The notes: generated from the sequence alone by a model not told the origin. A stretch of 64,000 nt of DNA from Thiohalomonas denitrificans (GCF_900102855.1 NZ_FMWD01000001.1:262766-326765), one strand, 5' to 3'. Shown: positions 25,664-36,021, counted from the first letter of the stretch. Numbers and translations: made by a program.

Positions 25664-26799
25664 CCGTCGGCGCCGACTTCCTCGCAGCGCACCCGTTGGG
25701 TCACACCGCAAAGTAGCTCATAGGCTATGGTCCCGGCACGCTCCGCAATGACCTCGGCAGGCAGCCCCTCGCCCCAGAGCACCACCGGATCACCCACCCT
25801 GGCCTGTGGCTGGCCCCGAAGATCGACCGTGATCATGTCCATCGAAACGCGTCCAATCAACGGCACCTGTTTGCCATTGACCAGCACGGGTGTACCGGAC
25901 GGGGCATGCCGAGGGTAGCCGTCACCGTAGCCGATGGCCACGACACCGACCGGAAGGGCCTCCGGCGCGCGCCAGGTTCCTCCGTAACCCACGAATTCCC
26001 CCTTGGAGATGTGATTGACGGCAATGAGTTCGGAGTGGAGCGTCATCGCCGGGCGCAGCTTGGTTTCGGGGCCCCGTCCTTCCAGAAAAGGTGAAATGCC
26101 GTAGAGCATCACTCCGGGACGTATCCACTCCGCGTGAGTTTCCGGCCAACCCAGTACACCGGCGGAATTGGCGATTGCCCGTTCACCCGGCAATCCCTCA
26201 ACCGATTCCTCGAAGAGGGCGAGCTGTCGGAGTGTGGCCGGATGGCTGCGGTCGTCAGCGCAGGCCAAGTGGGTCATGAACCCCACCACCTCGACGCCCT
26301 CCAGCGCATTCAGCCGGCGCCAGGTGCCTCGGGTGGCTCCCGGCGCAAAACCCAGCCGATGCATGCCCGTATCCACCTTGATCCACACCCGCACCGGCCC
26401 CGGAAAATGGCTACGCTCCAGGGCGTCCACCTGAGACGCCTCGTGGAGCACGGCCTCGAAACGGTACGCCCGGAGCAGCGGGATCTCATCGGCTCGAAAA
26501 AACCCTTCCAAAAGGGTAATAGGCGCCTCGATGCCGGCCGTGCGCAGGGCCAGGGCTTCGTTGATGCAGGCGACCCCCAGGGCATCGGCGCCCTGCAGTG
26601 CCGTGGCCACCCGCTCAAGGCCGTGGCCGTAGCCATTGGCCTTGATGGCCGCCATGACCTTGGCACGGGGTGCGGTAATGCGGGCGATGGACAGGTTATG
26701 CCGAAGCGCCCCCAGGTCGATCGTCACCCGCGTTGCACGGCCCACAACGGCGTCAGTGGCGGATACGCCCGCTGCTGACTGTGAGGTGCCAGCGATCAC
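25660..26799 (-). CDS. alr: Alanine racemase
   Basis: A 379-residue PLP enzyme that makes D-alanine for peptidoglycan. The PLP-binding lysine is in VMAAIKANGYGHGLERVA; WIKVDTGMHRLGF and the C-terminal VSMDMITVDL follow, with catalytic Tyr in GYGDGYPR-type context. The GTG start at 26799 has GGAGGG 7 nt upstream, placed in the last codons of dnaB, so the two genes are nearly fused. In-frame codons further upstream overlap dnaB and were not used. Confidence 0.95.
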   Translation of the reverse strand: MIAGTSQSAAGVSATDAVVGRATRVTIDLGALRHNLSIARITAPRAKVMAAIKANGYGHGLERVATALQGADALGVACINEALALRTAGIEAPITLLEGFFRADEIPLLRAYRFEAVLHEASQVDALERSHFPGPVRVWIKVDTGMHRLGFAPGATRGTWRRLNALEGVEVVGFMTHLACADDRSHPATLRQLALFEESVEGLPGERAIANSAGVLGWPETHAEWIRPGVMLYGISPFLEGRGPETKLRPAMTLHSELIAVNHISKGEFVGYGGTWRAPEALPVGVVAIGYGDGYPRHAPSGTPVLVNGKQVPLIGRVSMDMITVDLRGQPQARVGDPVVLWGEGLPAEVIAERAGTIAYELLCGVTQRVRCEEVGADG

Positions 26800-26800
26800 C

Positions 26801-28201
26801 TCAATGCCCTCCGGGCGCGCCGTAATCGTTGCCCGCGAAGTTGGCAAACTGGGTGTACTGGCCAAGGAAGGCCACACGCACGGTCCCGATGGGACCATTA
26901 CGCTGCTTGCCGATGATAATTTCGGCAGTGCCCTTGTCGGCACTGTCTTCGTTGTAGACCTCGTCGCGATAGATGAAGGCAATTACGTCCGCATCCTGCT
27001 CGATGGCTCCGGACTCACGCAGATCCGACATCACCGGCCGCTTGTTGGGACGCTGCTCCAGGCTGCGGTTCAGCTGGGAAAGGGCAATCACCGGGACATT
27101 GAGTTCCTTGGCAAGACCCTTCAGAGAGCGGGAGATCTCGGAGATCTCGGTGGCCCGGTTTTCACCACCGCCGACCACCTGCATCAATTGCAGGTAATCG
27201 ATGACGATCAGCCCCAGGCCATGCTCACGGGCAAGACGCCGGGCACGAGCCCGCAGATCAGTGGGCGTGAGCCCGGGCGTATCGTCGATATAGATGGGAG
27301 CTTCAGAGAGAATACCGACCGCCGAGGTCAGCCGCGGCCAGTCGTCATCACCCAACTTGCCGGTACGGACCTTGTGCTGATCGATGCGGCCCAGAGAGGA
27401 CATCATGCGCATGGCCAGTTGCTCGCCAGGCATCTCCATGGAGAAAATGGCCACCGGCACCTGGTGTTTGATCGCCGCATTCTCGGCGATATTCATTGCG
27501 AAGGTCGTCTTGCCCATCGAGGGACGACCGGCCACGATAATCAAGTCGGAGCGCTGCAGACCCGAAGTCTTGTCATCGAAGTCGGTGAAACCGGTGGGCA
27601 CGCCGGTGATGGCGTTGTCCTGGCTGAACAGATAATCGATGCGGTCGACTGCGTTAACCAGCAGTTCCTTGATGTTCTTGAAACCGGCCCGGTCGCGATT
27701 GCCCTGGTCAGCGATCTCAAAAACACGCTTCTCCGCCTGATCGAGCAGTTCATGAACCGGACGTCCTTCCGGATGATAGCCACTGTCGGCGATGGTGTTT
27801 GCAACATCGATAAGCTGGCGCAACACCGAACGCTCACGAACGATGTTCGCGTAGGACTTGATGTTGGCGGCACTGGGGGTATTGCTGGCAAGGGAACCCA
27901 GGTAAGCGATGCCGCCTAGCTGTTCGAGCTCCCCCTGATTGTCCAGCCACTCTGCCAGAGTGACTACGTCAAAGGGTTTGGCCTCTTCTGCCAGACGACG
28001 GATTGCCTGGAATATCAGACGGTGGTCACGACGGTAAAAATCGGCGTCGCTGACCCGGTCGGCCACCTTATCCCACGCCCCGTTGTCGAGCATGAGACCG
28101 CCGAGGACCGACTGTTCGGCCTCAATCGAGTGCGGAGGGACTTTCAGCGCCGCGGTGGCGTCATCGCGGACGAATGGTGCTGCACTTTCCTGCATGGGCA
28201 T
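26801..28201 (-). CDS. dnaB: Replicative DNA helicase DnaB
   Basis: The 466-residue hexameric helicase has the N-terminal collar domain (PPHSIEAEQSVLGGLMLDNG), a linker, and the RecA-type motor: Walker A VAGRPSMGKTTFAMN, LIVIDYLQLM, and SQLNRSLEQRPNKRPVMSDL. It unwinds the chromosome at the replication fork. Located after rplI, as in E. coli relatives, and before alr. No intein or insertion is present. Confidence 0.98.
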   Translation of the reverse strand: MPMQESAAPFVRDDATAALKVPPHSIEAEQSVLGGLMLDNGAWDKVADRVSDADFYRRDHRLIFQAIRRLAEEAKPFDVVTLAEWLDNQGELEQLGGIAYLGSLASNTPSAANIKSYANIVRERSVLRQLIDVANTIADSGYHPEGRPVHELLDQAEKRVFEIADQGNRDRAGFKNIKELLVNAVDRIDYLFSQDNAITGVPTGFTDFDDKTSGLQRSDLIIVAGRPSMGKTTFAMNIAENAAIKHQVPVAIFSMEMPGEQLAMRMMSSLGRIDQHKVRTGKLGDDDWPRLTSAVGILSEAPIYIDDTPGLTPTDLRARARRLAREHGLGLIVIDYLQLMQVVGGGENRATEISEISRSLKGLAKELNVPVIALSQLNRSLEQRPNKRPVMSDLRESGAIEQDADVIAFIYRDEVYNEDSADKGTAEIIIGKQRNGPIGTVRVAFLGQYTQFANFAGNDYGAPGGH

Positions 28202-28371
28202 AAACCAGAATCACACCCGGAGGACGGGGTCACCAGAATGCCGGGAAATCCGCCTCACGACAAGGGACCCGATCCCGAGAACTTGCGTCATTCCGCACTG
28301 TGGACGCAAATATCCTCTCATCCTGTCTTACCCCCGGACCCCAACGGAGAGCGGCCCGGGGGTGTCCAGTA

Positions 28372-28821
28372 TCAGTCGGCCTCGACCACTACCTTGATCG
28401 ACTGATAGACATCCGACTCGAACTGGACATCAATGTCGTACTCACCAAGGGCACGCAGCGGGCCTTCCGGCATCTGCACTTCCCGTTTTTCGACTTCCAT
28501 TCCCGCTGCCGTAATGGCATCGGCAATATCGGCCGGACCAATGGAGCCGAACAGCTTACCCTCTTCACCGGCATTGGCCTTCAGGGTTATCGTACCCAGC
28601 TCTGCCAGTTTATCGGCGCGGGCCTGCGCAGCAGCGCGCACTTCGGCTGCCTTCTTTTCCAACTCGGCGCGCCGCTCTTCGAATGCCGCCAGGTTCTTTG
28701 CAGTCGCCATGACCGCCTGACCGGTCGGAATCAGGAAATTCCGGCCATACCCGGACTTGACGGTAACCTTGTCGCCCAGGTTGCCCAGGTTACGAACGTT
28801 CTCCAGCAGGATTACTTCCAT
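28372..28821 (-). CDS. rplI: 50S ribosomal protein L9
   Basis: The 149-residue protein begins [30 protein letters not shown], the L9 signature, and then has the long connecting helix ([20 protein letters not shown]) and the C-terminal RNA-binding domain ([15 protein letters not shown]). L9 binds 23S rRNA near L1. It lies after rpsR and the DUF2232 gene. A GC-rich inverted repeat (CCCCCGG/CCGGGGG) at about 28330-28370 follows it. Confidence 0.98.
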   Translation of the reverse strand: MEVILLENVRNLGNLGDKVTVKSGYGRNFLIPTGQAVMATAKNLAAFEERRAELEKKAAEVRAAAQARADKLAELGTITLKANAGEEGKLFGSIGPADIADAITAAGMEVEKREVQMPEGPLRALGEYDIDVQFESDVYQSIKVVVEAD

Positions 28822-28886
28822 CTCGATACACCTCGACTCTTTTAGTCTTTATCGCCCCACGCTCCCGGCGCCGGGCAACCACACTG

Positions 28887-29795
28887 TCATTTATTATCTT
28901 CGGAACGGCCGAAATACGTGCGAAAACCGAACCAATTGTCGACCAGCCCCACTACCGCCAACGTCACTGCCGTCTGCGGCAATGCCAGCAGAAGCATTAG
29001 ATAGACCGCGATCAGCCAACCGATACCGGCTCCGATCCGGGCCACCAGACCGTGAACCACGGCCAACCCGTTTATCAGGAACAGCAGCATGACTACAACC
29101 AGCAATTCAGCTGCCAGTGCCGCGGCCGGGTCGCCCAGAACGATTGCCGCCCCCATCAACACCAGGGCCACAAGAGTGAGCGACCGGCCCAGGGCCAACC
29201 GGTGGAACTCCTCCCGGAAACCGCCGGGGTTGTACAGCAGCGCCTGCCACCAGCGGGCAATAAAGAGCGCACCGACTATGCTCAGCGTCAGTGCCGCAGC
29301 AACTGCGCCGGTCATGATCCCGGCAACCTCCCGAAGCACCGGTTCCATTTCCGGACCGGGCGCCTGGGTGCCGGCTTGCGCCAGCAACTGCCGGTAGGTT
29401 TCCATCCACCAGCCGGCCGGGTCCTCGAGGACGAAGTAGGCCCCCAGGACCAGCAGCACGCCGAAAAGTCCCGATAGGGCAACGGTCCGGGACAGGCTGA
29501 CAGTTTGCTGCAACACCGTCGCCAGCGCCAGAACCGGCAGCCACAGCACAATGGCGAAACCGGCGGCAATCAGCGGCTGCTGCAGGATCACCGCAGCCAG
29601 CAGACCCACGGCCAGCAAAGCACCGGCGAACACGGTGAGTCCGCTTCTGGGTCCGGTCCGAAGGGTCACCAGACCCAGTGCCGCACCGCTGAAATAACTG
29701 AACGGCGGTAACAGCAGGGACAGTAACGCGGCAACGGCCGTAACCAGAATCGCCTGCATGCGGCCGCGCATGATATAGGCCGCGAGCAGTTTCAT
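28887..29795 (-). CDS. DUF2232 (YybS-like) integral membrane protein
   Basis: A 302-residue protein with about eight hydrophobic segments, for example LLSLLLPPFSYFSGAALGLV at the N terminus and GWLIAVYLMLLLALPQTAV near the C terminus, ending VDNWFGFRTYFGRSEDNK. This family is regularly found between rpsR and rplI in gammaproteobacteria that have no priB at that place. Its function is unknown. The position in a ribosomal operon implies growth-rate-linked expression. Confidence 0.85.
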   Translation of the reverse strand: MKLLAAYIMRGRMQAILVTAVAALLSLLLPPFSYFSGAALGLVTLRTGPRSGLTVFAGALLAVGLLAAVILQQPLIAAGFAIVLWLPVLALATVLQQTVSLSRTVALSGLFGVLLVLGAYFVLEDPAGWWMETYRQLLAQAGTQAPGPEMEPVLREVAGIMTGAVAAALTLSIVGALFIARWWQALLYNPGGFREEFHRLALGRSLTLVALVLMGAAIVLGDPAAALAAELLVVVMLLFLINGLAVVHGLVARIGAGIGWLIAVYLMLLLALPQTAVTLAVVGLVDNWFGFRTYFGRSEDNK

Positions 29796-29844
29796 AGCTC
29801 TCCCAACCCCAAGGTAGACCGAAGCCTACAACAAGGCGGTTCTA

Positions 29845-30069
29845 TCAGTGCTTGTCGCTATACGGCAGCAGTGCCAGATAGCGGGCCCGCTTGACGGCAC
29901 GGGCCAGCTGGCGCTGGTAGCGTGCCTTGGTGCCGGTAATCCGGCTGGGAACGATTTTACCGGATTCGGTAACGTAGTTTTTCAGCGTAGCGAGATCCTT
30001 GTAATCGATCTCTTTCACGCCCTCGGCGGTAAAACGACAAAACTTTTTACGTCGAAAAAAACGAGCCAT
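29845..30069 (-). CDS. rpsR: 30S ribosomal protein S18
   Basis: A 74-residue protein: [59 protein letters not shown]. This is complete S18, which binds as a heterodimer with S6 in the 30S platform. It lies 70 nt after rpsF. Confidence 0.98.
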   Translation of the reverse strand: MARFFRRKKFCRFTAEGVKEIDYKDLATLKNYVTESGKIVPSRITGTKARYQRQLARAVKRARYLALLPYSDKH

Positions 30070-30139
30070 TTCGGTCTCCTGATCTCAATTCGGTCACGAT
30101 TCGGACAATGCAAGGGAGTACGGTCGGTAAACCGGACCG

Positions 30140-30607
30140 TTATTCGGAAGCGGCCTGCTGCCCTTCACTGTCGGCCGTTTCACTACCTTCTGCATTGGCT
30201 TCAGGCTTGGCTTCAGGCTTGGCTTCAGGTTTGGCTTCAGGCTTGGCTTCGCCCCGGCTTTCCCGGGTCTCCCCTTCATCCCTCTCTCTAACCTTTACCA
30301 GTGGCGAAGCTTCGGTCACGGCTTCCTTCTTCTGCAGGATCAGGTTACGGATAACGGCGTCATTGAAACGGAAAGCGGACTCGATCTCGGCCATCGCTTC
30401 GCCGTTGCATTCCACGTTCATCAGCACGTAATGCGCCTTGTGGATCTTGGCGATCGGGAAAGCCAGCTGGCGGCGGCCCCAATCTTCCAGACGATGGATC
30501 TTCCCGCCGGAGGACTCGATGGTCGACCGGTAACGCTCGACCATGGCAGGGACCTGCTCGCTCTGGTCCGGATGGACCAGAAAGACGATTTCGTAATGTC
30601 GCATCAA
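30140..30607 (-). CDS. rpsF: 30S ribosomal protein S6 with long acidic/Lys-Pro repeat tail
   Basis: The 155-residue protein has the S6 core ([45 protein letters not shown]) for about 100 residues. A C-terminal tail follows, rich in Glu, Ala and Ser, with four KPEA repeats. E. coli S6 also has an acidic tail that RimK extends with glutamate; this tail is longer and more regular. First gene of the rpsF-rpsR-DUF2232-rplI-dnaB series. Confidence 0.97.
   Translation of the reverse strand: MMRHYEIVFLVHPDQSEQVPAMVERYRSTIESSGGKIHRLEDWGRRQLAFPIAKIHKAHYVLMNVECNGEAMAEIESAFRFNDAVIRNLILQKKEAVTEASPLVKVRERDEGETRESRGEAKPEAKPEAKPEAKPEANAEGSETADSEGQQAASE
30197..30250. repeat. 12 bp tandem repeat inside rpsF
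   Basis: Four and a half copies of GGCTTCAGGCTT (plus strand) encode the AKPE repeat of the S6 tail. The unit is a multiple of three, so changes in copy number keep the frame. Confidence 0.85.
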
Positions 30608-30628
30608 TAGCTCCTTACGGTTTATGCA

Positions 30629-30651
30629 GCCTCAGGCCCGGTGCCTGAGGC
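30629..30651 (-). promoter_or_regulatory. Candidate S6:S18-binding leader hairpin of rpsF
   Basis: On the minus strand GCCTCAGGC-ACCGG-GCCTGAGGC forms a perfect 9 bp stem whose loop contains ACCG, about 21 nt before the rpsF start. Known S6:S18 leader RNAs present a CCG motif in an internal or apical loop and repress rpsF-rpsR translation. The match here is limited to that motif and the position. Confidence 0.4.
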
Positions 30652-30687
30652 AAGGAGATCCCGGGCAATACCCAGGAAAAGCCGGCC

Positions 30688-30716
30688 ATTGTACTCGACT
30701 CAAGGTGCGTGGGCAA
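30688..30716 (-). promoter_or_regulatory. Promoter of the rpsF operon
   Basis: On the minus strand TTGCCC (30711-30716) and TACAAT (30688-30693) are separated by exactly 17 nt. Transcription would start near 30681, giving a leader of about 75 nt that contains the hairpin at 30629-30651. Confidence 0.6.
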
Positions 30717-30800
30717 TTGTGCAAGCTACCGCTTCCGGCTTTCTTTTGCCTGCATCCGCTGCAGGCAAAAAAAACGGGCTCACGGGTACGTTGGGAGGGG

Positions 30801-31601
30801 CTAGACTTCCTCCCCGGCGCCCCCGCGGCGCAATCCTGTTGAACTGCCGGATATTCCGGTAACGAAACGCTGACGATACGCCTCGTACAGGCAGACTCCC
30901 GCCGCCACCGAGACATTCAGGCTCTGCACCGTTCCCCTCATGGGGATCGTGACCAGTTCGTCGCAGCCCTCGGCGGTCAACCGTCGCAGCCCCTGCCCTT
31001 CCGCCCCCAGCACCAGCGCCAGCGGCCCGGTCAGCTGTGCCTGGTAGAGGTCGCCGCTGGCACCCTCGAGGGCCGTCCCCACCACCCATACCCCGGCGCT
31101 GCGCAAGCCGGCCAGGGTTCGCGAAAGGTTGGTGACCGAGACAAGCGGTACCGATTGGGCGGCACCGCTGGCCACCTTGCGCACCGTCGGTGTCAATCCG
31201 CAGGCTCGATCCCGCGGCACAACCACCGCATGGGCCCCGACCGCATCGGCAGTGCGCAGGCAGGCCCCGAGATTGTGCGGATCGGTGACTCCGTCCAGAA
31301 CCAACAGGAAAGGCGGCTCCTCCATCGTGGTAAGCCGGTTTTCAAGAAAGGACTCGTCCCGGGGAACCTCGCCACGGATACGGGCTACCGCACCCTGATG
31401 ACGCCCGCCGGTCGTCAGACGATCCAGCTCCGGCTTTGAAAGCCACTCGACACCTACGCCCGCCCGTTCGGCAAGTTGGGCCAGATGGCGAAGTCGCTTG
31501 TCCTTGCGGCGGCTATCCAGCCACAGAGAGGTAACGCTGTCAGACTGATGCTCGATTACGGCCTGCACGGCATGCAGACCGAAAACGATTTCCTCCTTCA
31601 T
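30801..31601 (-). CDS. rlmB: 23S rRNA (guanosine-2'-O)-methyltransferase RlmB
   Basis: A 266-residue SPOUT enzyme that methylates Gm2251 in the peptidyl-transferase loop. N-terminal L30-like substrate domain (EIVFGLHAVQAVIEHQSDSV); catalytic domain with DGVTDPHNLGACLRTADAVGAHAVVVP, LGAEGQGLRRLTAEGCDELVTIPM and VQSLNVSVAAGVCLYEAYRQ, the knot motif. The ATG overlaps the rnr stop as ATGA, so it is coupled to rnr as in E. coli. Confidence 0.96.
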   Translation of the reverse strand: MKEEIVFGLHAVQAVIEHQSDSVTSLWLDSRRKDKRLRHLAQLAERAGVGVEWLSKPELDRLTTGGRHQGAVARIRGEVPRDESFLENRLTTMEEPPFLLVLDGVTDPHNLGACLRTADAVGAHAVVVPRDRACGLTPTVRKVASGAAQSVPLVSVTNLSRTLAGLRSAGVWVVGTALEGASGDLYQAQLTGPLALVLGAEGQGLRRLTAEGCDELVTIPMRGTVQSLNVSVAAGVCLYEAYRQRFVTGISGSSTGLRRGGAGEEV

Positions 31602-33775
31602 TCCTCGACCATTTCAAAATCGATTTTTCGTTCATCGAGGTTGACTGCCAGAACGCGGATGCGCACCTTGTCGGCAAGACGGTACATGCGGCGGGTACGC
31701 TCACCCGTCAGGCGATGCTTGGCGGGATCGAAGTGGTAGTAGTCATTGCTGAGCGCGGTCACATGGACCAGTCCTTCGGCATGGATGTCATCGAGAGTGA
31801 CGAACAGGCCGAAGCCGGTCACCCCGGTGATAATCCCGTCGTACTCGTCTCCTACCCGGTCCATCATGAACTCGCATTTCAGCCAGTCGGTCGCATCGCG
31901 GGTGGCATCGTCGGCACGACGCTCGGTCATGGAGCAGTGCTCGCCGAGCAGGACCATATCTTCCATCGAATAGTGGAACTCTTCCGCCGATTCGTTCGAC
32001 AGCCGATGACGGATGGCCCGATGCACCAGAAGGTCCGGATAGCGGCGGATGGGCGAGGTAAAGTGTGCGTATGCCTTGTAGGAGAGACCGAAATGGCCCT
32101 TGTTATCCGGTGTGTAGACCGCCTGCGCGAGTGAACGCAGCAGCACGGTTTGGATCAGGTAAGCATCGCTACGCCCGCGGACCTGGTCAAGAAGAGTTCC
32201 GTAGTCTTTCGGCTGCGGCTCATCGCCACCCTCCAGCGAAAGCCCCAGCTCGCCAAGGAACTCCCTCACTCTCTCCAGCTTCTCCAGGCTGGGCCCGGGG
32301 TGCACACGATAGAGACTGGGAAGCTTGGAGCTGCTGAGGAAATCGGCCGTCGCCACATTGGCGATCAGCATGCACTCCTCGATCAGACGGTGCGCGTCGT
32401 TACGCTCAACCGGCACGATACAATCGATTTTCTTGTTTTCACCAAACACGATCCGTGTCTCGGTGGTCTCGAAATCGATGGCGCCACGGCGCTTGCGCTC
32501 GGCGTGCAAGGCATGGAAGACGTTGTAGAGATTTTCCAGGTCGGGAACAACATGTCGATACTGCTCACGCAGCTCGCGGTCGTTGTCGACCAGCATTGCG
32601 GCCACTTTGTTATAGGTCAGCCGGGCGTGGGAGCGCATCACGGCAGGATAGAACCGGTACCCTTCCAGCTTTCCCCTGGCGCTGACCTCCATGTCGCACA
32701 CCATGACCAACCGATCGACGTCCGGGTTCACCGAACAGAGTCCGTTGGAAAGGGCTTCCGGCAGCATCGGGATTACACGCCCCGGAAAATAGACCGAATT
32801 ACCCCGCACCCGGGCCTCGGCGTCCAGGGCGCCGCCGGGCCTCACGTAGTGCGAGACATCGGCGATCGCCACGACCAGGCGCCACCCGTCACCGCGGGGT
32901 TCGCAGAAGACCGCGTCATCGAAATCCTTTGCATCCTCCCCGTCGATGGTGACCAGATGCATGTCACGCAGATCGGTACGTCCCTCCTTGTCAATCTCCG
33001 CAACTTCCCGCGGCAGCTCGGCGATCTCCGTATCCATCAACACCGACCACTCATGGGGCAGGCCGTGGGCGCGAATGGCGAGGTCGACCTCCATCCCCGG
33101 CGCCATGTGGTCCCCGAGGATCTCGATAACGCGGCCAATGGCCTGGCGGTAACGAGTGGGGTACTCAATCAGCTCGACGGTAACCAACTGGCCGAACTCC
33201 GCCCCGTACACCTGATCCAGCGGCACCAGAATATCCTGATTGATGCGCTTGTTATCGGGAATCAGGAAGCCGACGCCACCCTCCACGTAGTAGCGGCCAA
33301 CCACGTGGGTATTGCCATGTTCAAGCACCTCGACAATGGTGCCCTCCTTGCGACCGCGCCGGTCGATCCCCGATACGCGCGCAACCACCCGATCACCATG
33401 CAGTGCCCCGTGCATCTCCTTGGGCGAAAGAAACAGGTCCTCCCCCCCCTCATCGGGGATTAGGAATCCGAAACCATCTGCATGGCCCACCACACGTCCC
33501 CGAACCAGATCCATTTTGCTAATCAGGCCGTAGCCGCCGCGTCGGTTCTGCATTAACTGCCCATCGCGCTCCATGGCACGCAGGCGTCGGCGCAGGGCCT
33601 CCAGAGGCTCATCCCCTTCCAGCTTGAGTGCCTTGGCAATCTGCTGGCGCGCCATCGGGCGCCCCTGTTCGGCCAGTAAATCCATAATGAATTCACGGCT
33701 GGGAATGGGATTCTCGTACTTGCGGGCCTCGCGTGTCTGATGCGGGTCCTTCTTATTGGAAAAACGTTTCGCCAT
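31598..33775 (-). CDS. rnr: Ribonuclease R
   Basis: The 725-residue 3'-5' exoribonuclease of the RNase II family. Layout: N-terminal helix-turn-helix (REFIMDLLAEQGRPMARQQIAKAL), cold-shock domains, RNB catalytic domain with the metal-binding aspartates in VTIDGEDAKDFDDAVFCEP, and a C-terminal S1 domain (GDEYDGIITGVTGFGLFVTLDDI). It degrades structured RNA and processes tmRNA and rRNA. Its C terminus ends directly after the S1 domain and lacks the long lysine-rich tail of the E. coli enzyme. Confidence 0.96.
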   Translation of the reverse strand: MAKRFSNKKDPHQTREARKYENPIPSREFIMDLLAEQGRPMARQQIAKALKLEGDEPLEALRRRLRAMERDGQLMQNRRGGYGLISKMDLVRGRVVGHADGFGFLIPDEGGEDLFLSPKEMHGALHGDRVVARVSGIDRRGRKEGTIVEVLEHGNTHVVGRYYVEGGVGFLIPDNKRINQDILVPLDQVYGAEFGQLVTVELIEYPTRYRQAIGRVIEILGDHMAPGMEVDLAIRAHGLPHEWSVLMDTEIAELPREVAEIDKEGRTDLRDMHLVTIDGEDAKDFDDAVFCEPRGDGWRLVVAIADVSHYVRPGGALDAEARVRGNSVYFPGRVIPMLPEALSNGLCSVNPDVDRLVMVCDMEVSARGKLEGYRFYPAVMRSHARLTYNKVAAMLVDNDRELREQYRHVVPDLENLYNVFHALHAERKRRGAIDFETTETRIVFGENKKIDCIVPVERNDAHRLIEECMLIANVATADFLSSSKLPSLYRVHPGPSLEKLERVREFLGELGLSLEGGDEPQPKDYGTLLDQVRGRSDAYLIQTVLLRSLAQAVYTPDNKGHFGLSYKAYAHFTSPIRRYPDLLVHRAIRHRLSNESAEEFHYSMEDMVLLGEHCSMTERRADDATRDATDWLKCEFMMDRVGDEYDGIITGVTGFGLFVTLDDIHAEGLVHVTALSNDYYHFDPAKHRLTGERTRRMYRLADKVRIRVLAVNLDERKIDFEMVEE

Positions 33776-33865
33776 AGAGGGCTCTTGTTGTCGGTTCGTT
33801 TAAATACATAATTGTACCAATTCCGGGCGGGTACGATGAAAAGTTTCCGCCTGTTCGTCTGGATG

Positions 33866-33894
33866 TTGACAATTACCGGAGGGCCAAGTAAAGT
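33866..33894 (+). promoter_or_regulatory. Promoter of the tRNA-Leu gene
   Basis: Consensus TTGACA (33866-33871), a 17 nt spacer and TAAAGT (33889-33894), followed by the GC-rich discriminator GCGCGCC typical of stringently controlled stable-RNA promoters. Confidence 0.8.
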
Positions 33895-33924
33895 GCGCGC
33901 CTCTCGGGACGTAAGCGTATCCGA

Positions 33925-34011
33925 GCCGAGGTGGTGAAATTGGTAGACACGCTAGCTTCAGGTGCTAGTGGGGGAAACCCCGTGGAGGTTCGAGTCCTCT
34001 CCTCGGCACCA
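33925..34011 (+). tRNA. tRNA-Leu (anticodon CAG)
   Basis: The 87 nt sequence folds as a class II tRNA. Acceptor arms are GCCGAGG/CCTCGGC; the D-loop has TGGTAGACAC. The anticodon loop is CTTCAGG, giving CAG, which reads CUG. The long variable arm is GTGGGGGAAACCCCGT. The T-arm is GAGGTTCGAGTCCTC and the encoded CCA ends at 34011. A strong promoter lies upstream and a terminator downstream, so it is transcribed alone. Confidence 0.95.
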
Positions 34012-34016
34012 TCTTT

Positions 34017-34050
34017 TGAAAAGGCCGCTCCTTGAGCGGCCTTTTTTTTT
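34017..34050 (+). terminator. Rho-independent terminator after tRNA-Leu
   Basis: AAGGCCGCTC-CTT-GAGCGGCCTT, a 10-12 bp stem, is followed by a T-run of about nine. Confidence 0.92.
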
Positions 34051-34587
34051 ATGTGCACCAAACGTTGGCCCGTAGGGTGCATTCTTCCAAATGCCCGCAC
34101 CATCGCGGCCAGAGTCCCCAGCCATGAATAGCCCCCGGAGCGGCGAGATTCTCCAAATGCATTGCTTCGCCGATGATCGGTATGGCGGCGCATTTAATTC
34201 GGGCTTCACAACGGCTTTGGGGATCCGGTGTGCATGTGGCAGCTTTATGACGCGCCGGGGGCGTATCGAGAATGCGCCCTACGCCGGATGCATCCCGTAG
34301 GTGCATTCTTCCAAATGCACCGTTTCGCCAAATGATCGGAGCCGCGGCGCATTTGTGACCGGGCCCCACAGCGGCCGGGCAGGCCAAAAACGAAGGCGGG
34401 CAAACTAAGGGCTCTCGTCACAAGAGCACCACTATCGGATGCCCGGGCATACGCTTCCGCACCTCGGCAGGTTCACGCCTTCCTTTGAAGCCGATGGTAT
34501 TGACCCTCAACGATCCTAGCAAAGGAAAGCGCTTCTTCGGCGCCTGATTCAAGTCGTGGCGCTGCACGCCACAACTTGCGCACCAAC
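34051..34587. other. Repeat-rich spacer between tRNA-Leu and purA terminator
   Basis: No protein gene is supported in this stretch. It carries two diverged copies of a repeat unit (34069-34228 and 34294-34384). The remainder, 34385-34587, has no recognisable feature. Confidence 0.6.
34069..34384. repeat. Two diverged direct copies of a TAGGGTGCATTC-type dispersed repeat
   Basis: CCGTAGGGTGCATTCTTCCA at 34070 recurs with one base less at 34295. CCAAATGCATTGCTTCGCC...GGCGGCGCATTTAATTCGGGC (34153-34205) recurs as CCAAATGCACCGTTTCGCC...GCGGCGCATTTGTGACCGGGC from 34311. Each copy has opposed AAATGC/GCATTT arms. Confidence 0.6.
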
Positions 34588-34623
34588 AAAAAAGCCCGGC
34601 GGTCCATGACCGTCGGGCTTTTT
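34588..34623 (-). terminator. Bidirectional terminator after purA
   Basis: AAAAAGCCC-G-GCGGTC and GACCG-T-CGGGCTTTTT pair around CAT. On the minus strand the T-run is TTTTTTG after the stem. Confidence 0.85.
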
Positions 34624-34650
34624 GCATCAAGCCGATTTGCAGCCGGTCGG

Positions 34651-36021
<1,371 letters not shown>

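Noticed and set aside
26636-27919. Open frame of 427 codons opposite dnaB
   Set aside because: Antisense to a certain dnaB gene and without motifs of its own.
30197-30250. Repeats mistaken for a short CRISPR or insertion
   Set aside because: The 12 bp units are in frame and encode the S6 tail.
30755-30775. Terminator after rlmB (GCCTGCA...TGCAGGC)
   Set aside because: The T-run precedes rather than follows the stem on the minus strand, so it does not have terminator layout.
32150-33463. Open frame of 437 codons opposite rnr
   Set aside because: Antisense shadow of RNase R; no recognisable domain.
34418-34630. Open frame of 70 codons on the minus strand between tRNA-Leu and purA
   Set aside because: It begins inside the purA terminator hairpin, has no ribosome site and no family I can name.
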